A stretch of DNA of 64,000 nt from Meandrina meandrites (lineage: Eukaryota; Cnidaria; Anthozoa; Scleractinia; Meandrinidae), in the NCBI GenBank assembly GCA_963693305.1, contig OY855904.1, positions 42,895,804 through 42,959,803 on the forward strand, in the 5' to 3' direction. The position numbers were made by a program, and so were the translations under genes. How positions within the stretch are numbered: position 1 is the first letter of the stretch; each line of letters opens with the position of its first letter. The notes beneath the pieces were generated by a model. It had not been told where the DNA came from. It did not search any database and worked only from the letters and a program-made list of their open reading frames with translations. Positions 1 through 10,839 of the stretch are shown here, piece by piece.

Positions 1-19
1 TAGTACCAGTGCTCAGCTC

Positions 20-71
<52 letters not shown>

Positions 72-377
72 AATAAAATTACACATTACAAGAAAACTTA
101 AAAAAATAGTCGAAACAAACCAAACAACAACAGCTAACTACAGTATAACAATTCTCCAATACATTTTCATGCAATTTCAAATACAATACATAACAATACG
201 GTACATTTCCATCTATTACATTAATTAGATTGAAAACGGGCTAATTTTTTAATCTTTAAGGTCCTACAATAGTTATTAAATTTATTTTAAATTCTTTTAA
301 TGTCAGTTGACTGTCCCACATTTTATTATAAATTATGTAATGCCTTAAATAAATTATGTAGCACCAGTGCTCAGCTC
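1..377 (-). mobile_element. 5'-truncated LINE 3' tail with (TAA)n and long target-site duplication
   Basis: A near-identical 19-base direct repeat, TAG(T/C)ACCAGTGCTCAGCTC, lies at 1-19 and 359-377 and brackets about 340 bases. Just inside the left copy is a pure TTA microsatellite (about 25-69). On the minus strand this is a (TAA)n tail at the 3' end of the insert. A long target duplication plus a short-unit tail is the signature of target-primed LINE insertion. The body is AT-rich with no usable reading frame, so the LINE clade cannot be named. A SINE or processed transcript with a (TAA)n tail is the alternative. Confidence 0.55.
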
Positions 378-1685
378 AGTGCAGACCTCAATGTTCTCAC
401 TGTGAATCATAATTCATTTTCCGAGTTTAGTGGCTCCACTTTTATTATGATATAAACTCCCCTCACCCATAGCTCTTGGCTAATGAGAGTGCAAGAAATC
501 TCTCAGTTTTATTGTAATATAGATTATGGAATACCAGCATTGTTGTAATGGTAAACTTGATCACTGACTGCTTTGTGAGCAGTTAGTGTCTCAGTTTAGA
601 GAAGCCTTTGTGTTGATGAGAGTAACGTGTCCTGCTCAAAAGCGCAACAAAATGACCCTGTCCATGGCTAAATGCCAGTCTGCTTGATTCAGCACTCACA
701 CTAACCATTTGGGCACCATCTCTCTCACTCCATGTTGTAAGGCACTACAAAAATTAAAAAATAATAATAAAATAAAAAACATGTGACCGATTGGTAGCTG
801 GGTTATTAATTTTTGTTAACTTGTGCAGTGTTTGGCAGAAAATTGTTGGGGGTCCTGGATGTGGTTGTTAAACTCTACTGTTTATAGAAACATTCTTATA
901 AAAAAAAATATTTGCCATGTCCTTACATGTATACAAAGTATTTCAAGGTTAGGGCTCAGGTGCAAAATACTTACCTGTCAATTATTACATGGTTTTGCAG
1001 GCTTGTTGCAGCAACAGAGAGCATTGGGCCAAGGATGGAGGACCCATGAGAATCAAGTTTCGAGGACAGAGGACCAAGGACAGAGGACCACGGACAGGAC
1101 CAAGAGTAGAGGACCGAGCACAGAGGACCAAGGGGATGACAGGCATGGACCATGGACAGAGACTGCAGATGAAAGACTGAGGAACAAGGACGGAGCATAG
1201 AGGATAGATGATAAAGATAGATTTTTTTTTTTATTTTGACCTAATATTTTACTAAAAATCTGATCACTGACAAGTGTTTACCATGAACTAAAGTGCATGC
1301 ACTCGATTATTTTTCATTTTCTTCATTTCAAGCAATTCAACAAAACTGCTAAATTTATACTGAGCTCGGTAATCCTGTTTTGCACCAAATTAGCGCAATC
1401 ATTTGTTGATTACTCATGGTAAACATTTGTTTACAATGTAACACTTATACATGCTGTTTGTTACCTAGTTACATGTGCACAAACTGATACAGATTCTGCA
1501 GTATTCTTTGCAGTTGTTGTTTTGATCATTAAACAAATTGGGGTAAAACCTTGTTGTGTAATGACCGAAATATCAACTGCAAAGGACACTTTTGAATCTG
1601 TGTTATTTAGATATGATTCTTTATTGTTTCTGTGGGGAACAAAATTGTCAAGATTTTAGAACAAAGAACAATAGTAATAATAAGG
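378..1685. other. Intergenic, no gene recognised
   Basis: No convincing coding exon. The only notable stretch is 1055-1165, a loose purine-rich repeat of GAGGACAGAGGACCA-like units, which produces short spurious open frames on both strands. The rest is unremarkable AT-rich sequence. Confidence 0.6.
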
Positions 1686-1689
1686 GAAT

Positions 1690-1894
1690 TTTGGATCTCA
1701 AATCAATCAATGAATCAGTAAAAGTCAATCAATCAATTAATCAAGCAATTGATCATCTATCCAATCAATCAATCAATCAGTCAGTCTTTGAAAAAGTCAA
1801 TCATTCATTCATTCAGTGAATCAATTAATCAATCAACCAATCAGCCTTTCAAAAAAAAATCATTCATTTAATCTATCAATTGAGCAGTCATCTC

Positions 1895-1946
<52 letters not shown>

Positions 1947-2313
1947 GTCTTTCAAAAAATCATTCATTTAATCTATCAATTGAGCAGTCATCTCTTCAAT
2001 CAATCAATCAATCTTTCAATCTGTCTTTCCAAAATTAATCACTCAATCAATCAATCAATCAGTCATTAAGTCAATTATTCAATCAATCAATCGTTCAATC
2101 AATCATTCAATCAGTCAATCAAACAATCAGTCATTCAATCAATCAATCAATTAATCATACAATCAGTGATTAAGTCAATTATTCAATCAATCAATCACTC
2201 AATCAATCAATCATTCAATCAATCAATCAATCACTCAATCATTCAATCAATCAATCAATCAAACAATCAAACAATCAGTCATTAAGTCAATTATTCAATC
2301 AATCAATCAATTT
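1690..2313. repeat. (AATC)n microsatellite/minisatellite
   Basis: About 620 bases built almost wholly from the tetramer CAAT/TCAA with interruptions (CAGT, CATT). A higher-order repeat is visible: a block containing CATTTAATCTATCAATTGAG occurs at about 1863 and 1967, and a block with TCATTAAGTCAATTATTCAA recurs at about 2071, 2168 and 2277. The longest pure run is around 1898-1945. Open frames here are repeat artefacts. Confidence 0.95.
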
Positions 2314-3362
2314 TTGGATGCACATGTGGCTGGTAATATAAACAGTGTATTATACTGGCCAGTGTGTGCTGTGTGTGCCATAATTCATTTGCAAATAAGT
2401 GGCTTATAAATTTCTCACTTTGAGTCTCTTTGTGACATATTTTCCACTAATTGTCTATTTTGAAGCCAAAAATATCTCTTTCTAACATTAGACTACTGTT
2501 CCTAGTAAAACTAACACTCTTCAGCCATTAAGATTATTTTGTTGATAGAAAACATCACCAAAAAAAATTCAAATTAATAGAAAATCTTCTTAAATTTGTT
2601 TAAATTTAAATTTTAAAAGAATATTTCACATTTCATTTTCCTTTCTTGTGTACATTCTAGTGTACACATCTCCAATTTTATACTTTGCCGTACACAAAAT
2701 TATTGCCACTTTAGTATTATAAATTATTGAACATTACATTGACGTTCTAGGCCATTGAAGTTTTCAAATACTAACTACTCTTTTTATACAAAACTAAAAC
2801 AAACTAACTGAAAATATATTTTGGAGAACCTCAGCTAAAATCTATTTTTATAAAGCTTATTATTTTTACTTTTGTCTCATGTGCACAGGCGTTTTGGTGT
2901 ACATTTGAATGCTATTGAAGTTTGAAGACCATTAGATATATATCAAATCTGAAATTCAAACTATGCAAACATCGTACTAAAGCCACTTATTTGCTTATGA
3001 AGTCTCAGTTCAAATTTCATTCTTCTCACAAGTTTTCTATTGAGTAGTTTCAAGTGACATTCTGATATATACATTATATGTATATGTAATCTCAGCGTTC
3101 ATCATGCTCTAGGCCTTTCATGTTTTTGCCTTGTCAGCAAATTCAGCTCCCTCTGATTTCTATTTTCTCGGCGGGCCATAATATTATACATATTTTTTTT
3201 TAATCTCATTTCATTGCATGATCACCATCGGTTCATTTTTCCCAACTGGGAAATAGGGCCTTTATAATTTCATTTATTACACTTTAAGTTATATTTTAAG
3301 TTCTATTTTTCAAATTGCATCAATAGCATGGTGATACATGAGATTACGATATTATTTTTTTC
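2314..3362. other. AT-rich intergenic stretch, no gene seen
   Basis: No coding signal. There is a weak inverted pair around CAAATAAGTGGCTT (near 2392) and AAGCCACTTATTTG (near 2980), which could be the ends of an old non-autonomous element, but no target duplication was found. Confidence 0.5.
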
Positions 3363-3589
3363 TCACCTTTAAACAAAGAAGGCTTCCTGAAACTACACTT
3401 TTTTCAATGATAAACCTTTTCAGATTTATAAATAATTAATTCAATGCCAAATTATTGGATTTCGATAAGATTAATTTATCATTTCCTTTCCTACAAATCC
3501 TATCATTTTATATTCGATCAATTTTAAAATTCTAAGCATAGGATTTTTTCATTTCTATTTTTTTTTTACCTCCTTTGTTTAAAGGTGCC
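3363..3589. mobile_element. Small TIR (MITE-like) element
   Basis: CACCTTTAAACAAAGAAGG at about 3364-3382 is matched in inverted orientation by CCTCCTTTGTTTAAAGGTG at about 3571-3589 (18 of 19). The 225-base AT-rich interior codes for nothing. Only terminal symmetry supports the call; no clear target duplication was found. Confidence 0.5.
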
Positions 3590-3596
3590 ACAACGG

Positions 3597-4022
3597 GCTC
3601 ATTAGCACAGTATTAAACAATTCGTAATTAGGTTAGCCAATTGTAAGTTGCGTGAATATTATATTTATGGTTAGGGTATAGGGTCAATTTTTTTCTAGAC
3701 AAAGCAATCTGGGGATATAGAATAGTCTCACGGAGCAGGAAAGTTTCTTCATTAAGGTATCGATGCAACATTTTTAAGCAAGAGTCAAAACAACTTAGTA
3801 AGATCATAGGTATTTTCCTTTCAAGTATTGTCAGAGGACACTTTTTCTACGAAAAAATTATTGCTTTACATTCTTATGTTTCTCAAGAAATTGTCTTTAA
3901 GCATAGTTAAGTAGGTCGACCACAGTATTATTATTGCTTATTTATTAAGTTAGTTCAAGGGCTTGAGGTTTGTTTCAGTTAAGTGGGGTAGGCAATTATC
4001 CGTTCTTACTGTGCTAATGAGC
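3597..4022. mobile_element. Non-autonomous TIR element
   Basis: A perfect 16-base inverted pair, GCTCATTAGCACAGTA at 3597-3612 and TACTGTGCTAATGAGC at 4007-4022, encloses about 394 noncoding bases. It lies directly next to the hairpin ending at 3589. The superfamily is not identifiable without an unambiguous target-site duplication. Confidence 0.55.
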
Positions 4023-4129
4023 TTGTTATTTAATCTTTGTAGATTTTATTTCTTCAACTGAACTTCGTATATTTTAGGTTATTTTCAGAACCTGAGATGG
4101 CCCACACACCTGCACACATTACAAATGGT

Positions 4130-6770
4130 CAGATTTTCATCTAGCCGATCAAAGTCCCTGCAAGGTTGTGGAAACTCTTGCTCTGAGGTTAGTGTTTCTG
4201 ACGTTCCTCTGCAATATTCCGACTGAGAAATCCTGGTGAGTTTATCTGTTCCGCTATTTTTGGTGGAGGCACTTGGACACTTTGATGATTTGGTCGTTTG
4301 CTCTCAAGTGGAGGAGGCATCGTGAGGGGAGGTGAGAGTTTGCTTTTCATGTCTTGTCAGTTTTACTCAACTGCGTCAGAATACCACACCTTTATTCCAA
4401 TTGGCTTTCAAAGATGCTTGTCTTCAATCAATGTATCTGGAAATCTTCCGCTGTTGAGGACGTAAAACAGTAGTGCTTTAGTGCAGGTCATGGGCGGTAC
4501 ATTTCCTGGGTGTTGGGGTTAGTTTGGAACAAAGAATGCCACTTATCTGACTCGACTGGAATTTCACAAGCGACACTAGATTGAGCTGATAGTCATCTGG
4601 GATCCTTCTGAACGAGCTGATACCTTTTTAGGGATTCTCTTTCTTTAAACTTAAAACATAAATTTCCTTTTTAGTTTTCTTTAAAAAAATCGAAACAAAT
4701 TTAGCATCAATAACCATAAACATAACTTATAAGTCGAACTTACCAAAATCAAATTGATCAACATCCTGTCCTTGATTTCAAAGGAAATCCAGGACATCAG
4801 CAAAATTATTAGAAATTAATATCAGCACTTTTTTACATTTCAGATTAACTTTAGGAGTTAATCTGAAGCAAGAGGTCTCCCGCGTAGGCGTTACATGAGT
4901 TGTCACGTAATGCTTCTTTCAAGGAGCGTTGCGTGACGATCCAAGTAGCTCCTTCAAAGGAGGCTCTTAAAATCGTTTTAATAAATACAAAATTTCCATT
5001 CAAATTGGGAAAAGTAGGCGAATAATTATTAAACCTAAAAACATTAATTCTATAGCAAGATGATTTATATTAATCTATCTTCTTATTCGTTAAGCCAATT
5101 GTTCGTTTTTCACTTCTAAAACAAAATAAAACTTAGGAAATGCATTTATTCGATTCTTCTTTTACTTTCGTAGCGAATTGTTCATCTTGACCTCCAAAAC
5201 AAAACAAAATCAAAAAAAAAAATAATAATATTCATTTGTTTCCTAATGGCTCTTCATCCTCGAGAACTCAGCGGAAGTTAACCGGAGCGATACGAAGTAA
5301 ACCGAGCGGTAAAATCGGCGCGGCGACGATTTTACCGCTCGGTTTTCTTCGTCTCGCCCCGACTAACTGACTGTGAGTCCCGAGGATGCTTCGTTGTTCG
5401 ATGCTGTTCAAACTCAAATTAACACAATAGAACAATAAACTTTCAAATTCCACCGTGCTCGAGACGATTCAAATCTTGAATATTTAATTCAGATTTACTC
5501 TGTAAGATTCTACATGAAAATTGCGCGCAAAACATTTAAACCGCGATTTTTTTTCGGATAATACTTCGATTCTTCTTAGGCTAATTGTTCATTTGAATTC
5601 CAAAACAAGACAAAATCAAGGAAACATTTTCTCTTTTATTTTCTTATGTGTTATTAACTTCGTTGTCATCCTCGGGAACTCAACGGAAGTTAATCGGAGC
5701 GATACGAAGTAAACCGAGCGACAAAATCGGCTCCACGCCGACAGTACCGCTCGGTTTACTTCGTGTTTCCCCGACTAACTGCCACTGAGTTCCCGAGGAT
5801 GCTTCGTTGTTCGACGCTCTTCAAAATCAAAATTAACATTAACAATAACCATAACAATAACTCCCAAATTCCACCGTGCTTGCATTTCAAGGCGCTTCAA
5901 ATCTTGAATATTTAATTCAGATTTACTCTTAAATTTTCTACTTCAAAATTGCGCGCAAAACATTTAAACTACGATTTCTTTCGAACTTTCTTCGATTGTT
6001 ATTTCCTTATAAAAATAAAACTTTGCCGGGCTTGAAATTCTAGCTTCGTGTAATGCAAACGGAAAAATCGCCTGTTTGCTTTCGCAATGTTATTTAGCCA
6101 AATTCTTAAACCGCAAAACAACTTTCAAAACTTTATTCGCTTTAAATAACGCAAAATTATTTCTCTCTTATTTAAACATAAGCGATTGAAAACTCCTAAA
6201 CTTGTATCAGCTCTGACGGGAGAGTTTCAAATGACTTGTGTTCTTTTGGTGAAGTTTGTGGGATGACAGGTGGGGTCAGTTGGTCGGCGAGTCAGACTTA
6301 GTGGCTTTCTGCGTTCGATTCTTTTCTTAGCATCCATGGAAATGTACTGAGCATAATTTGCACCTTAGCACTTCGGTTTTTTGGGTCTTTCCCGCGGAAT
6401 CTTTCGAGATGCATTTATTGAAAACATGCATCTTAAATTTTATTATTTGGCGTAAATTATTTTTGCATTTTAATCGCGGCCTTCAAAACTAATGAATATT
6501 CCAAATCAAATGGGTGTGGTATTATGACGTAGTTGAGTGAAACCGAGGAGGCATGGAGAGCAAACTCTCACCTCTCCTCATTATGCCATCTCCACTTGGG
6601 AGCAAGCGGCCATGTCATTAAAGTGCGTCAAGTGTCGTCATCAAAGATGGCGGATCAGATAAACAAACCAGGATTTTAAAGTTGGAATATTAAAGAGGGA
6701 CAGAAGAAACACTTTCCCTCGGAGCAGAGTGAAAGCAACCAACAAGCAGGGACAAGATCGGCTAGATTTT
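4130..6770. repeat. Large diverged inverted duplication (fold-back) with ~500-bp arms
   Basis: The left arm (about 4130-4640) reads in inverted orientation as the right arm (about 6190-6770). Landmarks shared in order include CATCTAGCCGATC, a block ending AAATCCTGG, the GAGAGTTTGC/GCAAACTCTC block, a TACATTTCC block and GAGCTGATAC. The arms have drifted, with indels and many substitutions. The centre (about 4640-6190) holds two tandem copies of another hairpin. It could be an old fold-back transposon or an inverted segmental duplication. No protein was recognised inside. Confidence 0.65.
5090..5990. repeat. Tandem duplication (~425 bp) of a segment carrying a hairpin
   Basis: Two direct copies are visible. 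Hairpin 1 is at about 5257-5388 and hairpin 2 at about 5667-5803. Each is flanked by the same TTCGATTCTTCTT-containing leader and the same trailer (TTGAATATTTAATTCAG... GCGCGCAAAACATTTAAAC). Each hairpin pairs a GAAACTCAGCGG-type arm and CGATACGAAGTAAACCGAGCG with their complements around a GC-rich loop. A third, partial leader lies near 5085. The hairpins resemble a short MITE duplicated together with its flanks. Confidence 0.7.
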
Positions 6771-6897
6771 TATTTTTTTTAAACACAATAACACGCAAAT
6801 AAAGAGACAAAGAGGCAGTTTTTGTTTTGTCGTTTTTACAAGCAATCCACCATAACTAACCAGGTAAACACTTGTGTTTATGACTAAATCCTGCTAT

Positions 6898-7197
6898 ACA
6901 GTGTAATCTGTCACGCAACTTAACCCGCAATCTTCTCGAAAACGGCGTGACAAGTTCAATGAATCAATGCGTCGTGTAACACACCGTAAAACGGACAAAT
7001 CCCCTGCGAAACAAGACGCTTCAACGGCTGCAAAAAGTAGAACTTAGTTCCGACTTTCTGAAACCGCTGGAGTGAACTGTTCCGCAAGAAGTTTGCCCGT
7101 CACACGGTAAGCCAGCCGACGCAATGTTTCACGCAACGCACTTGTCACGCCGCCTTCGACAAAATTGCGAATCAAGTTGCGCGAAAGATTACACTGT
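6898..7197. mobile_element. 300-bp near-complete palindrome (fold-back MITE)
   Basis: ACAGTGTAATCTGTCACGCAAC begins at 6898 and is answered in inverted orientation by GCGAAAGATTACACTGT ending at 7197. The arms match with mismatches almost to the centre at about 7048. The minus-strand open frame over the right arm is a by-product of the palindrome and matches no family I know. Confidence 0.65.
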
Positions 7198-7206
7198 ACA
7201 ACAGGA

Positions 7207-7900
7207 CTCAAACCAAGTTCTGCTTCGAGGAAAACCACCATTAAATAAACAATGTCTGCCATAAAACTCTCACTATACCTCAACCGAGTTTTCAATCAAA
7301 TATTTACAAATTGCAAACTGTCGTTAATTGCTCAAGACGTCCAGTTTCAAATTACTTGGCCTTCTCGTATTCAAATTTTGTGAAATATATTGCAACGCAT
7401 ATGCGTGATGCAAGAATGTTTCTTTGCGTGTCACGCTAGTTTTAATTTGGCTGAATAAACAAATCAAGACAATTGATAGGCATAAAGGTATGACATAGTC
7501 AGCTCCAAACATTTTCTAATTGTCAAAGACGGTGGACTTAAAGTAATGATGCTGAATTGAAGCACTATTATGAAGTGAAAAAGCAAGCAATTTCGAGACT
7601 TAACTCTGCACGCGTGAAAAATTCCTGAATTGATGTCAATGTGCTACTACTTGAAAATAAACAAAAAAGCATGATAAAAATTTTGGCGTGCAAAGAAATG
7701 CTAATTCAATGAAAGCACGCGTGTGATTAAATATTTCAAATTGCGGATTGCTTGGCTTTCTTTCTGACAATGCCAATCAAATTTGAGTATTAATTTTCAA
7801 GACAATCTACACCCTTGAAATATGTATCTTTATGCTTGAGAGTGTTTTATGACAGACATAGTATTTGAGCTGTGATTTCCCAGTACCCATGCTACAAACT
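7207..7900. other. AT-rich intergenic, no gene seen
   Basis: Short open frames only, with no family resemblance and no paired splice signals worth reporting. Confidence 0.5.
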
Positions 7901-7939
7901 GTACAGTGGCCCATATTCGTCCAAACAAACCTAACTCAG

Positions 7940-10020
7940 GAAATGGGAAATTCAAAACAGGTCAGTAAGTTGTCCAGCCTGTTGGCAGCCAGATTGGTGA
8001 GTCAGCAGACAATGTGCCGGTTGGTAAATGGGTTGTCTGTGGATGGTTCATCAGTGGGTGGGTCAGTCGATTGGTGGGCCGTCAGACGGTAGATGGGTCA
8101 GTTGGTTGGTCGGTTACTCAGTTGGTATTCGGTGGGTGGGTGGGTGGGTGGGTGGATAAATGGATCAGTTAGTCAGCTGGTCGGTAGGCAGGTTGGTTGG
8201 TCATCAAACAGTCAGTAAGCTGGTCAGTGGGCCATCGGTCAGTTGGTCAGTCATTTACTGGTCAGTGGGCTGTTGATTGGTCAGTCAGGGGGTGGGTGGA
8301 TGCATGGGTCAGTTAGTCAGCTGGTCAGTAGGCATGTTGGTGGACCATTGGTCAGTCAGTCAGTTGGTCAGTGGGCCATCGGTTGGTTGGTCAGTCATTT
8401 ACTGGTCAGTGGGCTGTTGATTGGTCAGTCAGTGAATGGGTGGGTGGATGCATGGGTCAGTTAGTCAGCTGGTCAGTAGGCATGTTGGTGGACCATTGGT
8501 CAGTCAGTCAGTTGGCCATTGGTTGGTTGGTCAGTCATTTACTGGTCAGTGGGCTGTTGATTGGTCAGTCAGTGGATGGGTGGGTGGATGCATGGGTCAG
8601 TTAGTCAGCCGGTCAGTAGGCATGTTGGTGGGCCATTGGTCAGTCAGTCGGTTGGTCAGTGGGCCATCGGTTGGTTGGTCAGTCATTTACTGGTCAGTGG
8701 GCTGTTGATTGGTCAGTCAGTGGGTGGGTGGGTGGATGCATGGGTCAGTTAGTCAGCCGGTAGCATGTTGGTTGGCCATTGGTCAGTCAGTCGGTTGGTC
8801 AGTCATTTTCTGGTCAGTGGGCTATTGATTGGTCAGTCAGTGGATGGGTGGGTGGACGCATGGGTCAGTTAGTCAGCCAGTCAGTAGGCATGTTGGTTGG
8901 CCATTGGTCAGTCAGTCGGTTGGTCAGTGGGTCATTGGTCGGTTGGTCAGTCATTTTCTGGTCAGTGGGCTGTTGATTGGTCAGTCAGGGGGTGGGTGGG
9001 TGGATGCATGGGTCAGTTAGTCAGCTGGTCAGTAGGCATGTTGGTTGGCCATTGGTCAGTCAGTCGGTTGGTCAGTGGGCCATCAGTCAGTTGGTCAGTC
9101 ATTTACTGGTCAGTGGGCTGTTGATTGGTCAGTCAGTGGGTGGGTGGGTGGATGCATGGGTCAGTTAGTCAGTCGGTCAGTAGGCATGTTGGTTGGCCAT
9201 TGGTCAGTCAGTCGGTTGGTCAGTGGGCCATCGGTCAGTCATTTACTGGTCAGTGGGCTGTTGATTGATCAGTTAGTGGGTGGGTGGGTGGGTGGATGCA
9301 TGGGTCAGTTAGTCAGCCGGTCAGTAGGCATGTTGGTTGGCCATTGGTCAAGCAGTCAGTTGGTCAGTGGACCATCGGTCGGATGGTCAGTCATTTTCTG
9401 GTCAGTGGGCTGTTGATTGGTCAGTCAGTGGGTGGGTGGGTGGATGAATGAGTCAGTTAGTCAGCCCGTCAGTTAGCACATTGGTGGACTACTGGTCAGT
9501 CAGTAGGCCATTAGTTGGCCAGCCAGTCATTGATTGGTCGGTGTTATTTGGTCAGTCAACAAGTGGATGGATGACCAGTTGGGTGGTTGGGTCAGTTGGT
9601 CAGTCAGTTGGTTGGTCATCCAGCTCATCAGTTGGCAGGTTGGTGGGCCATCAGTCATTCAGTGGGTGGGTTGCCTGGACAGTCATTGGTTGGTTGGTAG
9701 GACATTGGGACATTGGTCAGTCAGTAGGTCTGTCAGTCGGTAAGATGGTCAGCCTGTCAGTCATGAGGAAGATCAGTGGTTCATAAGTCACTGAGTCATT
9801 GGTCTGGTCAGTTGGCAGGCCTTCAGTGTGTTTGGTTAGTTAGTCAGTCAGTCAGTCTTTGGTGGGTCAGTCAGTTGACCATCAGTCAGTCAGTCAGTCG
9901 GTCATTAGTTAGTCTTTAGGTCATTGGTTTGTTGGTAGGTCAGTCAGCTAGTGGGAGGATCAGTGGATTGGTCGGTTGCTTGGTTGATCAGTTAGACAGT
10001 GGATTGGTCAGTCAGTTTAA
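7940..10020. repeat. TCAG-derived tandem array with a 148-bp higher-order unit
   Basis: The whole stretch is built from GTCAGT/TTGGTCAG/GGTGGG words. In its core, the anchor TGCATGGGTCAGTTAGTCAG (or a close variant) recurs at 8301, 8449, 8589, 8737, 8857, 9005, 9153, 9297 and 9445. Spacings are 148, 140, 148, 120, 148, 148, 144 and 148, so the unit is 148 bp with internal losses of 4, 8 or 28. Flanks 7940-8300 and 9450-10020 are more degenerate. Open frames of Val-Ser-Gln-Leu-type residues are artefacts; 148 is not a multiple of three, so no frame survives from unit to unit. Confidence 0.95.
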
Positions 10021-10830
10021 GAAAATCCCTTGACATTTACTTGCGATGTCAAACATTATCCCCAAAATTTTGTTATATGTTAATCTGGAAGCGATTTTTG
10101 TACACATGGGCCACTGTAAAGTAACTTGAAGAACCACAGACATGCATAGCCAGGCAGAGGACAAGTTCAAACTAAGTCAAAAACATTTAAAAAAATAAAT
10201 GAATAGAAGAAAATCTACATCAAAAGTGGATAACAATACCTGCTGACGAACATGCATATCATTTTTTGAAGGAAAATTTTGATGCAAGGCAGCAATGGTA
10301 AACAAACTATTGTAAATGAATTTATTTCAGTTGTCAAGACAATCACTTGGTTCAGTAATAAATCACTTATTAAAATCTTTTGATAATCAGTCATAACCTT
10401 GGCCAGCCAGTCTTGTCAAAAAATGTTATAGTCTTGACTTTCGCATTACGGAATTCAATTGATTAAAAAAACCACATTCAAAATAAAATGTGTTGAACAT
10501 TACTTGTAATTTTGAAACAGCAAGTAAACAGATAGTATTTTTCTTAGTTTTAAAAAGCTATAAATTTCTTTTATCTCCAATAATACATGTAAATGACAAA
10601 GTAGTTGTTCAAAAAATTTGTCTTAGCAACAATTGCATGTACATGTATATGCTTTTGAAAGTGTTTTTAAAAGCAATTTAATTACTGTATTTCCTCAATA
10701 AAGCTCCCTTCCTCTACCCACCCCACCCCATCCACCTAATAAGTATTTTTACTTACAAGCCTATGATTTATAGCAGGGGATTTTGTTGATTTTGTACACC
10801 CATAACCCAGGACTAAACAAACCTGTAATA
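10021..10830. other. Intergenic between two arrays
   Basis: No gene. Contains a 13-base inverted match to the other side of the 148-bp array (10106-10118 against 7902-7914). From about 10680 it also holds the first copy of a ~130-base leader (AAGTATTTTTACTTACAAG to AATATTCCCCCC) that recurs at about 11283-11400. Confidence 0.6.
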
Positions 10831-10839
10831 TTCCCCCCT

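Noticed and set aside
1690..2313. Possible CRISPR-like array
   Set aside because: There are no unique spacers between repeats; it is a tetranucleotide microsatellite in a eukaryotic context.
7044..7295. 83-codon minus frame resembling a small protein
   Set aside because: It is formed by the right arm of a 300-bp palindrome and its edge; it is not conserved apart from the arm.
8243..9786. Overlapping plus-strand open frames of 60-123 codons rich in Val-Ser-Gln-Leu-Gly-Trp
   Set aside because: They are translations of the 148-bp TCAG array. The frame changes at each unit and no start or splice context is conserved.
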